This document shows positions 8,692-18,701 of a DNA stretch of 64,000 nucleotides, piece after piece. Under the pieces are notes generated by a model, which saw only the letters and a list, made by a program, of their open reading frames with translations, searched no databases and was not told where the DNA came from. Position 1 is the first letter of the stretch. Every line of letters starts with the position of its first letter. The DNA lies in the NCBI RefSeq assembly GCF_042100115.1, contig NC_091275.1, positions 1,674,001 to 1,738,000 of the forward strand. Direction: 5' to 3'. Made by a program: the position numbers and the translations under genes. The stretch comes from Alternaria dauci. Taxonomy: Eukaryota > Ascomycota > Dothideomycetes > Pleosporales > Pleosporaceae.

Positions 8692-10640
8692 AGGTGCCTG
8701 CTACTTATATGAAGGGCAGCGGGTTGACGTAGTGGTTATTGTGGAGGATGTATATTCTAGGCGCGCTAGGCAAAAAGATTTTCATATGTGTATACCCCGA
8801 GTGAACCGCGAGACTCGCCGCAACGGGCTGGAATAGACCCTGAAAAATAACCGCAAACGCCTATCGCCACTCAGTTGCCGGATATAGATATTGACAATCT
8901 GTGCGGTAAGCTGTGCCTATACGAAATGCGTGTGAGACATACACTGACTTCGTATGTTCGCATCCGAAGCGTGTTGCAATTTGGGGAATACAGGGACGAG
9001 GTTCAAGTACGTGTGTTGAAAGAGCAAGCTGACCAACTGAGCAATACTAGGAGTTGTTGCACCATGCTCCTAGCATCACCCGGTTACTGCCATGTCGCCT
9101 ACATTCGTTCGTCTCTGACTCAGCTCGCGGAGCAAGAAACGTCCCTATACGAACCGTATGTGAAACCTACATCAACCTCGTACATGCATCTCTTAAGCAG
9201 TCGTGCAGCTCAATTGACATGTGAATCATGGTGCCTCAGCGATCTCTTTAGGTATTAGAAAATTGATATTATGACGAGACGTAAGATGACGGGGTCGTGA
9301 TTGGTTCAATCCATAAGTTTGTCAACGCACTGCCAGAAAGTATAGGTAGACATGTTGATTGATGAGAGAAGTGAGTAAAGATGAAGATGATCTGGCTCTG
9401 AGGATCGAAATGAGATGCTGGAGGAACTTGGAAATATCAAAGTTGCTCGACGTGACTTTGAGCACGCTAGGGTACCTCCAACGGGTTCCGTCTACGAGGG
9501 TGTAAAGTCGTTTTTTCGGTCTTGGTGGAGGCCTACTGTATTCTGATAATTATTGGGTTTGAGCTTTGGGGAACGGTTGACGATGGGTTCTGTCGCTGCC
9601 TAAAAGAGGAAGGCTGGGACTATAAAAGAAACAAGTCGGCATGACTGAAAAGAGATTGACATTAGGTACGAAGGCGAGCATAAGGATATGTAAGTGCAAC
9701 GTGATGGTCAGGTCCATGCAGATAGGCTAATGATGGTGGTTAACGTCAGGTTGACGCGAGAGATGAAGTGGAGTTCTGCGGCCTGTGCTCGGCGCCCCAC
9801 TTTCGGTCGTCACCATCTCGCGAACATCCAACCTTGGAAGCTACCACGCCTGAGACATTCACCCGGAGCATAATTCCGCTTCCAACCCTTGTGGACTTTT
9901 ACTCTTGACTGCATCTAAATGATTTTGCCATGAACCGTTAGTCTTGGTGGCTTCGAGAGGCTGATGGACTTCTCATGACCGATAGTGGCTGACCTGATAC
10001 CTAGTTAGCATCCCAACGTCCTACCAATCACGATATTCGTGTACCGGACCTGTTACCTCGCAAACTAGACGACTCTTTGGAGTGCTGTACTCGCATGATT
10101 AATGTCGAAGAATACTTTCGGTAGCAGGCCTTGTCATAAGTTTGAAGTGTCGCTATCGAACAAAGAAGCATCGATGTGGCAGGACCTGTCATTGAGACTT
10201 CGCCAAAACTACACGATGCCCTTCGATTTCTACGTTACGCTAACCAAATTCGTACACTATGGGCTGGTAAGGTATGCATTGATAGATGAGGCACGGAAGC
10301 GAAGATAATATGAGCTGTGATGTGATGTGATTGAACGGGGTTTATTGCATTCTCCGGCCCAGCGAGACATGTACATGAACCGAGTTCCCCATTTCATACG
10401 ACAGCTGACGAAGCCGTGCTTCGGTGTTTTGTGTTCTGGTCGCCGGCCGACTAGGTGTTTTCCTACGCGTGCTAACTCTTGATTGTCTGCGAAATACCTG
10501 TGATATCCATTTCGCACTGCTTAGCCTGCGAAACTAAAAAAACACTAAATCATCACACCATTTCCCTGTTCCATGCCGGTACGCTGAAGGGTCATATTGG
10601 TCAGTGAACTGCACGCTATTGTGAGGAACGTGCACTTACT
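8692..10640. other. Gene-poor region with decayed coding-like sequence
   Basis: Nearly 2 kb without a supportable intact gene. Around 8905-9250 there is a coding-like relic with an imperfect direct repeat of about 50 bases (near 8916 and 9146) that reads PIR-x2-CETY-x3-V in both copies, though in incompatible frames, and an intron-like GTACGT...CTAG segment near 9007-9050. A second short coding-like stretch lies near 9380-9500. A TATAAAAG occurs near 9621. A 68-codon ATG frame at 10102 has no recognisable features. Confidence 0.4.
10584..10639 (-). other. Probable 3' UTR intron of the small secreted protein gene
   Basis: Immediately after the TAA stop (10641..10643) the minus strand reads A-GTAAGTGCACG..., then CACTGAC as a branch site and CCCTTCAG, giving a 56-nt intron with near-perfect signals. 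Such an intron so close to the stop would not be expected to trigger nonsense-mediated decay. Confidence 0.5.
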
Positions 10641-10916
10641 TTAGCATTGACAAACGATATTACCAGGACCATCGCAACCAACTGTTGCTCTTCCAATACC
10701 CTGTAACGCACAGGACTCTGTGCACGAGTCTCGGATGTTGCTGAGTTCTGTATTACACTGTTCTAGCGAGAGTCCACAAAAGTTTGGTCCGGGTTCGCAG
10801 CTGTCGATGAAGCGTGTTCCAGGGGCTTGACGCTTCTCTAGTCCATCTCCAGCCAACGCAAGTGGACCTCCGGCAGCAAGACCGAGTATGGCGGATGCGA
10901 TGATAGCGAATCTCAT
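10641..10916 (-). CDS. Small secreted cysteine-rich protein (8 Cys)
   Basis: A 91-residue protein starting MRFAIIASAILGLAAG, a clear signal peptide. It is followed by a short pro-region ending in LEKR, a Kex2-type site, so the mature protein probably begins at QAPGTRFIDSC. The mature part of about 57 residues has eight cysteines (SCEP, NFC, EQC, DSC, ESC, VGC, VCQC), enough for four disulfides. This profile is typical of small secreted fungal proteins, including candidate effectors and antimicrobial peptides, but I do not recognise the family and assign no activity. It stands alone in a gene-poor stretch. An intron signature lies directly after the stop codon. The ATG at 10916 is preferred because the upstream in-frame codon at 10931 is TTG. 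Confidence 0.75.
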   Translation of the reverse strand: MRFAIIASAILGLAAGGPLALAGDGLEKRQAPGTRFIDSCEPGPNFCGLSLEQCNTELSNIRDSCTESCALQGIGRATVGCDGPGNIVCQC

Positions 10917-11733
10917 TGTGGATAGTTTCAACAGATTGGTATGGTGTTTTGAGATAGAAATAGATAGAAGATTGGTTGATGGTTTCGAACTTTGGAAGCG
11001 TGTAGCACTGTAGCTATTTATTATCTACAACAGACGATACTAAGTAATCATGGGCCGCCTGCATCAGAGATGAATCGAACATGAATCAGTATTGTGTTAT
11101 GTTTACTTATCCAAAAGTCTTCATTTCAAGCAGAGTGGAGTACAGCCCCCCAGTCTCAATGCCTGGTACCCAAAAGCAGCGAATAAAAAGGGCAAGTATA
11201 TAGAAGACTCGTTTAGAAGAGAGTATATTCGTAATCCCTTTAAGATATCCCTAACTTATAACAAGACCCTCTTACAACATTGTAAGCTTTGAAGACCTCG
11301 GACTTTGCGAAGTATTAGACTACAGCCTGTTTTGGGTCATTCTAGAGGCCTACCTATGCATGCTAGCACAAGAGAATCGACATCGGCTACAGAGTGTCAT
11401 GACCTACAAGTTTAACAATGGATGTTCACGAGAAGAAGAAGTTGTTGCTGTTGTATTTCAGCTTCAGCTCCAGTGTTTCCAAGGTTCCGAGGTTCCAAGA
11501 TTCCAAGGTTGTGTCTTCTGTACAGGAAGCATGCAATGTAGCAGTACAAAAGCTTGCATGCCAAGAACAGCAATGACGAATTCAAAATACGTCGGGCCGT
11601 TCCTAGTCTGTTAATGCGTAGCCAGATTTCCATAACGTCCAGAGCTGCAAAACGAGTCAAGTTAGAACCTTCCAAGGTTTCACATCAGGACAAGTGATCC
11701 TTGGCGTGTATTATGGCCGAAAGCCAACAGCAG
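10917..11733. other. Gene-poor AT-rich region with short repeats
   Basis: Contains the promoter of the small secreted protein, then an AT-rich tract (about 11140-11290) and a run of imperfect 8-9 base units related to TTCCAAGGT at about 11476-11511. No supportable gene. Confidence 0.45.
11476..11511. repeat. Short tandem repeat of a TTCCAAGGT-like unit
   Basis: Four adjacent imperfect units read TTCCAAGGT, TCCGAGGT, TCCAAGAT and TCCAAGGT. The same TTCCAAGG core recurs near 11669 and 11897. Confidence 0.6.
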
Positions 11734-12640
11734 CTAGCAGAGCAAGTTAGCGGTGCATATAGGATGATTTTTTTGTAGAGAAACAGCATTTATGTTATCG
11801 TATCTAGGTACAAGGTGGGTTGGGAAAGGGTTTTTGGGCACCAGACTTCCTACCAACGGCGGAGACGGATTGGCGCACAGCCCAATAATTCCAAGTTGTT
11901 CCAAGGTTGCCAAACCAGCTGAGACAGGCTCCACGTAAAAGCGAGAGATTAGCGAAAGACCATCGTATGTCTTCACCGTTGTTGTCGGCACATATGAGAA
12001 GCGCAATCGTACGACACGTGGACTGTGCTTTCTCATGAGCATGACGATGCGTTCACGTGTAGCTTGGGTGATAGCAATTAACGCACCAGATAAGTGGATT
12101 TCCTCTTGACACCGTCTTTGAAACCATATGGCCCGAAGATTTTGAGAATGAATACCTCGAGTCACTGCTTGCATGGCAGCCATGATGATCGAACGAGGAC
12201 ATCGATGATGTGAAGTATCCCGAGGTCGATATGAAGACCTGAGCCACATCTTACTGAATCCAAGAGGGCCAGGATGTAGTCTTTCTTTCGTCCACACCAC
12301 ATACGGAATCGTGTGAGTGATCGATCAATTCTGGAAGACACATACCTGCACCTCGTCTACGATACGCCATTACAAGGTCTACGACAGCCCCCGTCTCCCG
12401 GACCCATTCGTAAGCTATCTTCAGAGGCACAGACGCTAGGTTCTTGGTGTCCGTCTCAACTGCTCCCTCAGCATAGCCATACACGCTCGTGATGACGTTT
12501 CACAACGCTTACAGGCTATCATGGCTTTCTTGGAGGACATGGTAAACTCTTGTGGTATCCATAGTCTTCCCCAGTAAGGCCGTTGGCTGGAAATACCCAT
12601 GGCTCCGCTCGCGATGCATGTGCTTAGCCTCAGCCTCAAT
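11734..12640 (-). pseudogene. Truncated HET-like (heterokaryon incompatibility) fragment
   Basis: Minus-strand exons can be joined as about 12513..12640, 12346..12462 and 11734..12284, through introns 12463..12512 (GTAAGC...GGGAG, 50 nt) and 12285..12345 (GTATGT...AAAG, 61 nt), with phase kept. The first piece reads QRPYWGRLWIPQEFTMSSKK, very close to the RPYW-x-RLWI-x-QE core of HET domains, and is followed by VDLVMAYRRRGA. The upstream part of a HET domain (the LSYxWG region) cannot be found before about 12640, where the 3' end of coronin begins some 370 bases away, and no ATG precedes the HET core. A 5'-truncated relic is the simplest reading; a short functional gene is less likely. HET genes control allorecognition and are often found decayed. 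Confidence 0.45.
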
Positions 12641-13015
12641 CACGGCCTTGGTTTACGTAGTCTAAAATTGCGGTTTTGTCAGCATAAGACGTTGAACACA
12701 CGAGGTACCAATCGTCAAACCAAAAGTAATGAATTTTGTGCCACACAATGCCGCTAACCCAAACACCTTGCTAACGAAAGCAAGTTCGACAGACAGACAG
12801 ATGATACGCATACACAAAACAGCCCCACAATCATACACTAGCCCTCACTCGACACCAACAGCTCCACTATCTGGGCGAGGCAATTCGTACCCACGAGATC
12901 TCATCCAAGGAACGATGTTCGGTGAACTTGTTCACGAGTGATCAAATCCACGTAGTCCTCATTCAGCTTCCTGGAATTGTCAGCACGAAGGATGTGGAAG
13001 TTTAGATCTCTATGA
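12641..13015. other. Intergenic, downstream of coronin
   Basis: About 370 bases that should hold the coronin 3' UTR. No gene seen. Confidence 0.5.
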
Positions 13016-15216
13016 TTAAGACCTGGCTTCCTCAAGCTCGAGCTCCAACTGCCTAATGCGCTCATCCTTTTCGCGGTCCGAAGGTTCTGACGATGCAGCC
13101 TTGGCCTTGAGGGTCGAGACTTCACGCAGCAAAAGTGCGATTTGATCAGACTGGTCCGACATGACTCTGTTTTGCTGCTCCATGACCCTGTTCTGCTGCT
13201 CGAGCTGAGACTTGATGTCGCCTAGCGCATCACGAAGGGCAGAGGCAGGACCACCGGCGCTGGGTGTAGAGGCTGGGGCAGAAGCGGCGGGCGCAGGAGT
13301 GGGCTCGGCGGGCGGGGCAGACCTAGCCTGAGAAGGCGCGGGTGTCGGTGTCGGAGTAGTCTTCGCGCTCTCGGGCTCCTTGGCGATGACAGGGCCCTTG
13401 GTCTTCTCTTCCTGACGGGCAGCAGTGAACGTGCGGCGCTCTGTTGGCTTCGGGATTTCCTCGAAGCTCGACGCGCTCTCATTGTCGGAGGTCTCGTCTT
13501 TGTCCGCAAACTTGGAAGCTGCTGATGCCATGGAGTCCTTGTTGTCCTTCATAGAAGGAGGCGGTCCACGCGAAGCTAATGATGTCGGGGTAGTCTCTGG
13601 CGCAGGCTTACTCTTGGGAGGCTCGGTCTTGACAGGAGAAGGCTGAGCGGCTGCCGGCTCGGAGGGCTTGTAGTCGTTCTCCACCTCCTTGGGTGCCTCT
13701 CCCTCATACACGCTCTCGAGCGAGATCTTGGGAGGCGCTGCGGTCTTACCAGCGAACCACTCCGCTGCCGAGACACCAGGCTTGAGACCAGTCGTGGGAG
13801 GGTAGATGTCGCTCTGGAACATCTCGGAGCGACGGGGTACGATGAAGGAGACGGGCTCGACGTAGGCATCGTTGACAGTCTTGAAGCAGCGAAGGACCTC
13901 GTTCTCGTGCAGGTTGATACCCCGCTTGGGAAGGAAGGCGATACCGCGCTGTGGGTCGCCCGACTTGTATTCGGAGAGATATTCGAACTTGTCGTTTTCG
14001 TATTCGTAGTATCGGATGTTGCCGTCACTGCGAGTGTCAGTATAGTCGCTACTGGATGGGAATAAGATACGCACCCCTTGCCAGCAAGGTACAAGCACTG
14101 TGTGCCGTCGTCCCAGAAGGGCATGCATACACCAGAGATGGAGTCGAGGATCTGGAAGCCACCGATGGGCTCTTTGGGGTTGCGCGGGTCCCAGAGACCA
14201 AGCTGACGGTCGCTCATGCGCGAGAAACCAGTAGTCGCAATACGGTCGGTCTCACCCATCCATACGGCACGGCTGTTCTTGGCACCAGGATGACCAGGAA
14301 CTTCCTGAGCGGGCTTCTCCTGTCGCACATCCCACACGCGCAGCTTCTTGTCACGGCTCGTGGTGACGAGCAGGGATCCATCGGCGCTCCATGAAAGCGA
14401 TTGGACGATGTCGTTGTGCTTAAGCGTGAGTTGGGGCAGACCGGCCTCGACGTCCCAGAGCTTTACGGTGTAGTCGCCAGATGCACTGGCGAGGACGTTC
14501 TCGGCGGCGGTGTTGAAGAGAACGTGGCCAACCTTCCTATGGCAGTGTTAGCTGCGAATCGGGACGGACTGGGGGGCATCATGGTACCTCATGTGGCCGC
14601 TCAGCTTCGCGACGGGAGCAACATCAGCAGGCTCGTCAGCGTCGGTCCACAGGGTAAAGTTTTCGGGCACCTTCCAGATGCCGACTTTGCCGTCGTCAGA
14701 GGCCGAAGAGATGAGCGAATCGTTGAAGGGAGACCTGCGAGCAGTTAGCGCCGTGCTCCTTGCGTCTCATCCCTTGTGCGACCGTACCAGTCGGTGTCGA
14801 GGACGGCAGCAGTATGGCCGCGGAAGAGAGGGAGCTGGTCGGGAGCTCGGCCACGCTCGTTGATGGGGATGACAGCAAAGGCGCCACCGCCGCTAGCTTC
14901 CCAGTTGACGGAGATGTATTCGGGGTTGGCCTGCAGAGGGTGAGCGCATGTATGACGAGGTCGCGTGTGCGCATGAGCTGACCTTGATCAGGTTTGTATC
15001 CCAGGCATTCTTGGAGATGCGAAGGTTGTCGTAGCATTGCTCCTAGAGAAGGAGGTAAGTAGCGGCCGAGGTATCATCAGACGACATGCAAGTGTACCTT
15101 CTTGGTGCCCTTGCCAAAGACGTGGCCTGGTGCATCTTGTTAGCAATGGTAAGCTGGGCTGCAGTTGGACATCAACACTCACGATACTTGGACGCTCGCA
15201 CAAAACGGCCTGCCAT
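13016..15216 (-). CDS. crn1: Coronin, actin-binding WD-repeat protein
   Basis: Seven minus-strand exons join to 628 residues: 15183..15216, 15098..15126, 14983..15042, 14788..14930, 14588..14734, 14075..14536 and 13016..14027. All six introns are 47-56 nt with GT-AG ends, and every junction keeps frame. The start MAGRFVRASKYRHVFGKGTK is the coronin signature. WD repeats follow (FRGHTAAVLDTDWSPFNDS, KLSGHMRKVGHVLFN, SGDYTVKLWDVEAG), then the coronin C-terminal extension with GLKPGVSAAEWFAGK. After that come a long Pro/Ala/Thr/Glu-rich linker and a C-terminal coiled coil with two NRVMEQQ-type units. In yeast Crn1 the WD propeller binds F-actin, and the linker and coiled coil bind microtubules and Arp2/3. 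It acts in cortical actin patches. The dense 5' introns fit a highly expressed gene. Confidence 0.95.
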
Positions 15217-15658
15217 TGTTGCGATTCGACGTGACCGGGAGGGGTGGCAGATGTGTAAGAATGATAGACTCTCAGGCCTCGTACGTTGGACTAGAAGAAG
15301 CGCTGAGGTTGATGATGGGAGAGGGTAATGCGACGGGTTGCGAGCGCGTGTTTCGAGCAGTCGCCCAGCAGCGCCTTGGCAGGTGGACCCTTTGATGCCC
15401 GGCTCCAATCTCGCCAACGGTCCCCTAGTCACTTCTTCCCTCCACCACTCCACCTGCAATCCACCAATTTGCAGCTGTTTATGCAGCCTAGCCCTCGCTT
15501 CTACCTGGCAACCGCATGTTCGCAGCAAGATCTCCAGCTAATGGGCTAGCATTTGGTACCTCGACATGGGCGATGGAATGGCCAGTCCAACTTGCTGTCT
15601 CTCTTCTTCCATGTTTCTTTCTGGTGCTAGCTGCATTTACATTTCCAAGTCTTTTTGT
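15217..15658. other. Coronin promoter region
   Basis: About 440 bases upstream of coronin and downstream of the next minus-strand gene. No coding sequence supported. Confidence 0.5.
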
Positions 15659-16420
15659 TTACCACCACAGACAGCACACCAAACAGGGATGCATCTCGTG
15701 CTGCAATGCATACATCTCTGCAAGCACCCTTCTGTCCGCCCTCGCCTCGAGCATGCCTAGCTCCTCACATTTCCCACGCAGCCATATCGCCCATTCATCG
15801 TCGCCAGCAGCCAGCACAACGTTTTCTTCCGGATAGACGATCCACTGTATCCCCGAGAGCGCTTTATCCACCCCCTTGTTGAACAACTGCGTCTGCTCCT
15901 TACTCCAGGACTGGAAAACGTCGCAAAGCTGTTCGCGCACATGTTCCTTGTAAACGCTTTCCGCAAGGTAGGTGTAGCGCTCCATATACTTGCGCCGCGA
16001 CCGTCGACTCTTGCAATCAAGGGCTGAGTCGTTGGGAAACTTTTCAGAACAACCATCTGTAAGACGCAGATACGTGATGTACTGGTCGATCGCTTCTACG
16101 AACCTGGTCGCCCATGTCAAGGCTTCTGGAACCTTGTTGCGGAACTCGACTGCATTCTCCAAATGCGTCGCTATCAATGGAACGATGTAATAATGCATCA
16201 CCCCTAGCGCCATGCCCACGTTGAAGGGCTGGTCGGTCTTGGTCCGAAGGTTGGCAATGGTCGCTGGTATTTCGAAGTGGTACCCCATCTTCCCGATTGT
16301 ATGCGAGTTGAACGCGAGCGGCCTGGTCCGTTTGGCTGCTTCTTCTGTTGATTCAGAGGCATCATGAGCGGGCGCAGCCCGTTTCGAGCCATGGAGCTGT
16401 GAAGTCGCCATAGCTGGCAT
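15659..16420 (-). CDS. Unknown protein with bipartite nuclear-localisation-like start
   Basis: A single-exon frame of 253 residues from the first ATG (MPAMATSQLHGSKRAAPAH); MATSQ is an alternative start three codons in. A basic pair of clusters (SKRAAP and AAKRTR, about 20 residues apart) resembles a bipartite nuclear localisation signal. The remainder is mostly helical with no membrane segment, signal peptide or recognised catalytic motif. A very basic patch, CKSRRSRRKYMERY, lies mid-protein, and the C-terminus is cysteine- and tryptophan-rich (CLVCCLWW). I do not recognise the family. Length, composition and a clean ATG support a real gene, but an unseen 3' exon is possible. Confidence 0.6.
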   Translation of the reverse strand: MPAMATSQLHGSKRAAPAHDASESTEEAAKRTRPLAFNSHTIGKMGYHFEIPATIANLRTKTDQPFNVGMALGVMHYYIVPLIATHLENAVEFRNKVPEALTWATRFVEAIDQYITYLRLTDGCSEKFPNDSALDCKSRRSRRKYMERYTYLAESVYKEHVREQLCDVFQSWSKEQTQLFNKGVDKALSGIQWIVYPEENVVLAAGDDEWAIWLRGKCEELGMLEARADRRVLAEMYALQHEMHPCLVCCLWW

Positions 16421-17205
16421 CAAGGTAGAGGAGTGGAGTGCAAGTGCTCGGGTAAATATTTTTGACCGCGAATCTGACGTCCCAATCGATAGCCAAACGA
16501 TGATTGTTCCGTTTGTACATTGTTTGCACTGCCACTGTAGGGGTGAATCCTTGTCCTTTTACCTTGGGTGGAGAAATGAATGCAATGGCTTTGTAGCCTC
16601 ATGTCTCATCATGTCTTTCATAGCACCAACGCCACGTCACACACTGTGTGAACACTGGGTCTGTCCCGGGTATGGCAGAGCGAGAGTCGCCAAGAGTTTG
16701 TCTGGGTATGCTCCTACCAAGTCTTTACATGACAAGGCTGAGCATAAGGCTGCACAAGCCGATATGTAATCCAGCACGCATACTTTTACTTGCAAATTCA
16801 CTCATTCGAGAGATCCTGGTGATATGTAATCCAACATCGCAAGCTGAAGACCGACGAATGGAGTAGTCTTTTTCTCGTCGAATGCAAATTGACTGCTGCT
16901 GAGCAGGACAGCAAGGCGACGGGAACACATGCTCGACAAAGCTCGCACCCAACTTGAGGAGTCTGAACGACTGTTTCCCACTCGACTTGGGAATTCGATG
17001 GCGTGGGCTAAATGTGTAGTAAACATGTTGCTGGAAAGTGGCTGGCGCCAATGCCTCGGCTCCCGGGGACAGCGGCAATGAGGTAGGTCCCCATGCGTGG
17101 CTTGCGTGCGGAGAAGCATAACCCGCGAACGCGCCCTTTACCTTATTCTACCCAGAGTTCCTGGAATCCTGCAGGCTCAACCTTACATATACGAACCATA
17201 TCGCC
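16421..17205. other. Divergent intergenic region
   Basis: About 780 bases between the unknown gene and the PEX11-like gene, so it holds two promoters. Nothing else is seen; open frames here lack ATG starts or similarity. Confidence 0.5.
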
Positions 17206-18245
17206 ATGTCCGACCAAGACGAGAAGACGATTCAACCTGAAGCGCCCAATGCGGCCGGCACGCCTGATGTCAAGGAGGTCGTGGATAAGATGGCGGATGC
17301 CGCCCCTAATGCGGATCCAAGGGACATTGACAGGACCGACTTGCTCGCAGGCGTCAGGAAGGTCGACCAAACAATCCTGAGGCTGAACAAGTGAGTGCCG
17401 CGTCGTGCTGTCACGATAAGGTTGATAGCAACAAGCTAATGTAGGGCAGGCTCCTAGCTTCCCCAGGCGGTCTCTCCGCATTCCTCTCCACATTCAACTA
17501 CACCCTCTATATCCTCGCCTACGTGCAGACCAAGTCGCCCTCCATCTCCAGCTTTGCCACCAAGCTCCTCTCCCTCATCCGCCCGGCCTGCGATGACACC
17601 AAGATCTCCGCGACAACACTCCTAAACAATGGCACCGTGCCGCCCATCGCTGCGCTCGCGGTCCTCCTCTCAAAGGCGCGCACAACGCTGAGACTCTTCG
17701 GCCTCTTCCCGCTATATGCATGGCTGCGTTCGCTTGCCTCCGGCCCCAAAGCCGGCACAGATGTCGTTCTGCATAGAATCGCTATGCTGCAGGCGAGCAG
17801 CTACTTTTCCTACCAAGCGCTAGAGAACATCTCCCTCCTCGCCGACTCGGGCGTCATTGGGCCCCGCTTCATAGCCACCCTAAACCGTGGCGACTCCACA
17901 ACTGCACGTCTGTACCTGTACGCCTACCGCTGTTGGCTGGGCGGCGTGTCATGCGACTTCCTTCGCTTGATGCGCGAGTGGCAGCTTGAGAGTCGCAGGA
18001 GGGCGACTAGGAAGCAGATGGTCGCTGATGGACGGGCGATAGCAGAATACCAGGAGGAAGAAGACAAAAAGTTTGACAACCGGTGGTGGACCGACTTTGT
18101 CATCGCGAGTGCGTGGTTGCCCATGGCGCTACACTTCAGCAGCGCGACTGGTGGTCTGCCGGGCTGGAACCTGGGCTGGATGGGCGCCTGTGGTTTGATC
18201 GCTGGGAGCACGAGGTTCAAGGCCCTGTGGGCGAGTACGGCATAA
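17206..18245 (+). CDS. PEX11-like peroxisome division protein
   Basis: Two exons, 17206..17390 and 17450..18245, give 326 residues; the 59-nt intron starts GTGAGT and ends GGGCAG, joining ...ILRLN-K-LLASPGG. The polar N-terminus (MSDQDEKTIQPEAPN) is followed by a PEX11-type core: LSAFLSTFNYTLYIL, SKARTTLRLFGLFPLYAWL, the VLHRIAMLQASSYFSYQALENI region, and a C-terminal hydrophobic stretch (DFVIASAWLPMALHFS...GWMGACGLIAGS). This pattern matches the fungal Pex11C/GIM5-like branch, peroxisomal membrane proteins that shape and divide peroxisomes. Between them lies a highly charged segment (ESRRRATRKQMVADG...YQEEEDKKFDN) likely to face the cytosol. It is divergent from the unknown gene at 15659-16420. 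Confidence 0.83.
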
Positions 18246-18701
18246 GGGCGTCACCATGGTGGTGCGAGGTACGCGTCAAAGACGATCGGCGCCATGCACA
18301 TGTATCTGGGTGCTTGTTCATGTCCAAGTTGGAGGTATGCATGCAGCGTTAAGCCTTGCAAATTTATGGCGTTTTCTGCGGTTCGAATATGAAGTCAACA
18401 TGCTCTTGTTAAAACGTCCAGACATCAAATACACTCGTTGTATGCATTGAAAGCGATGCAGCCCGGTCACGAATCGGGTATAAAGGATACCTGCACTCTT
18501 ACATGAACTAGCTGCACGGGGCAAGTTTAACCGACTATCATCCAGAAGTGGGGAAGTGACTATCTTCCAGGCACGATTACGTTCACCAAACCAACATTCG
18601 TTCCCAGTGCCCTCATCGCTCGGGCATAACATACCGGTCCTACCCCCCATCCCACAGCAGCATTGCGCTTAGTGCCTATAGTACCTACAGGCGCTTTAAA
18701 G
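18246..18701. other. Intergenic region
   Basis: About 450 bases between the PEX11-like gene and the amidase gene, in the same orientation. It must hold the PEX11 3' end and the amidase promoter. No gene seen. Confidence 0.5.

Noticed and set aside
8875..9258. A 127-codon plus-strand frame
   Set aside because: It begins with TTG, and the apparent coding signal switches frame across an intron-like segment; treated as a relic.
10102..10308. A 68-codon ATG frame
   Set aside because: No motif, signal peptide or recognised relatives; length is within chance.
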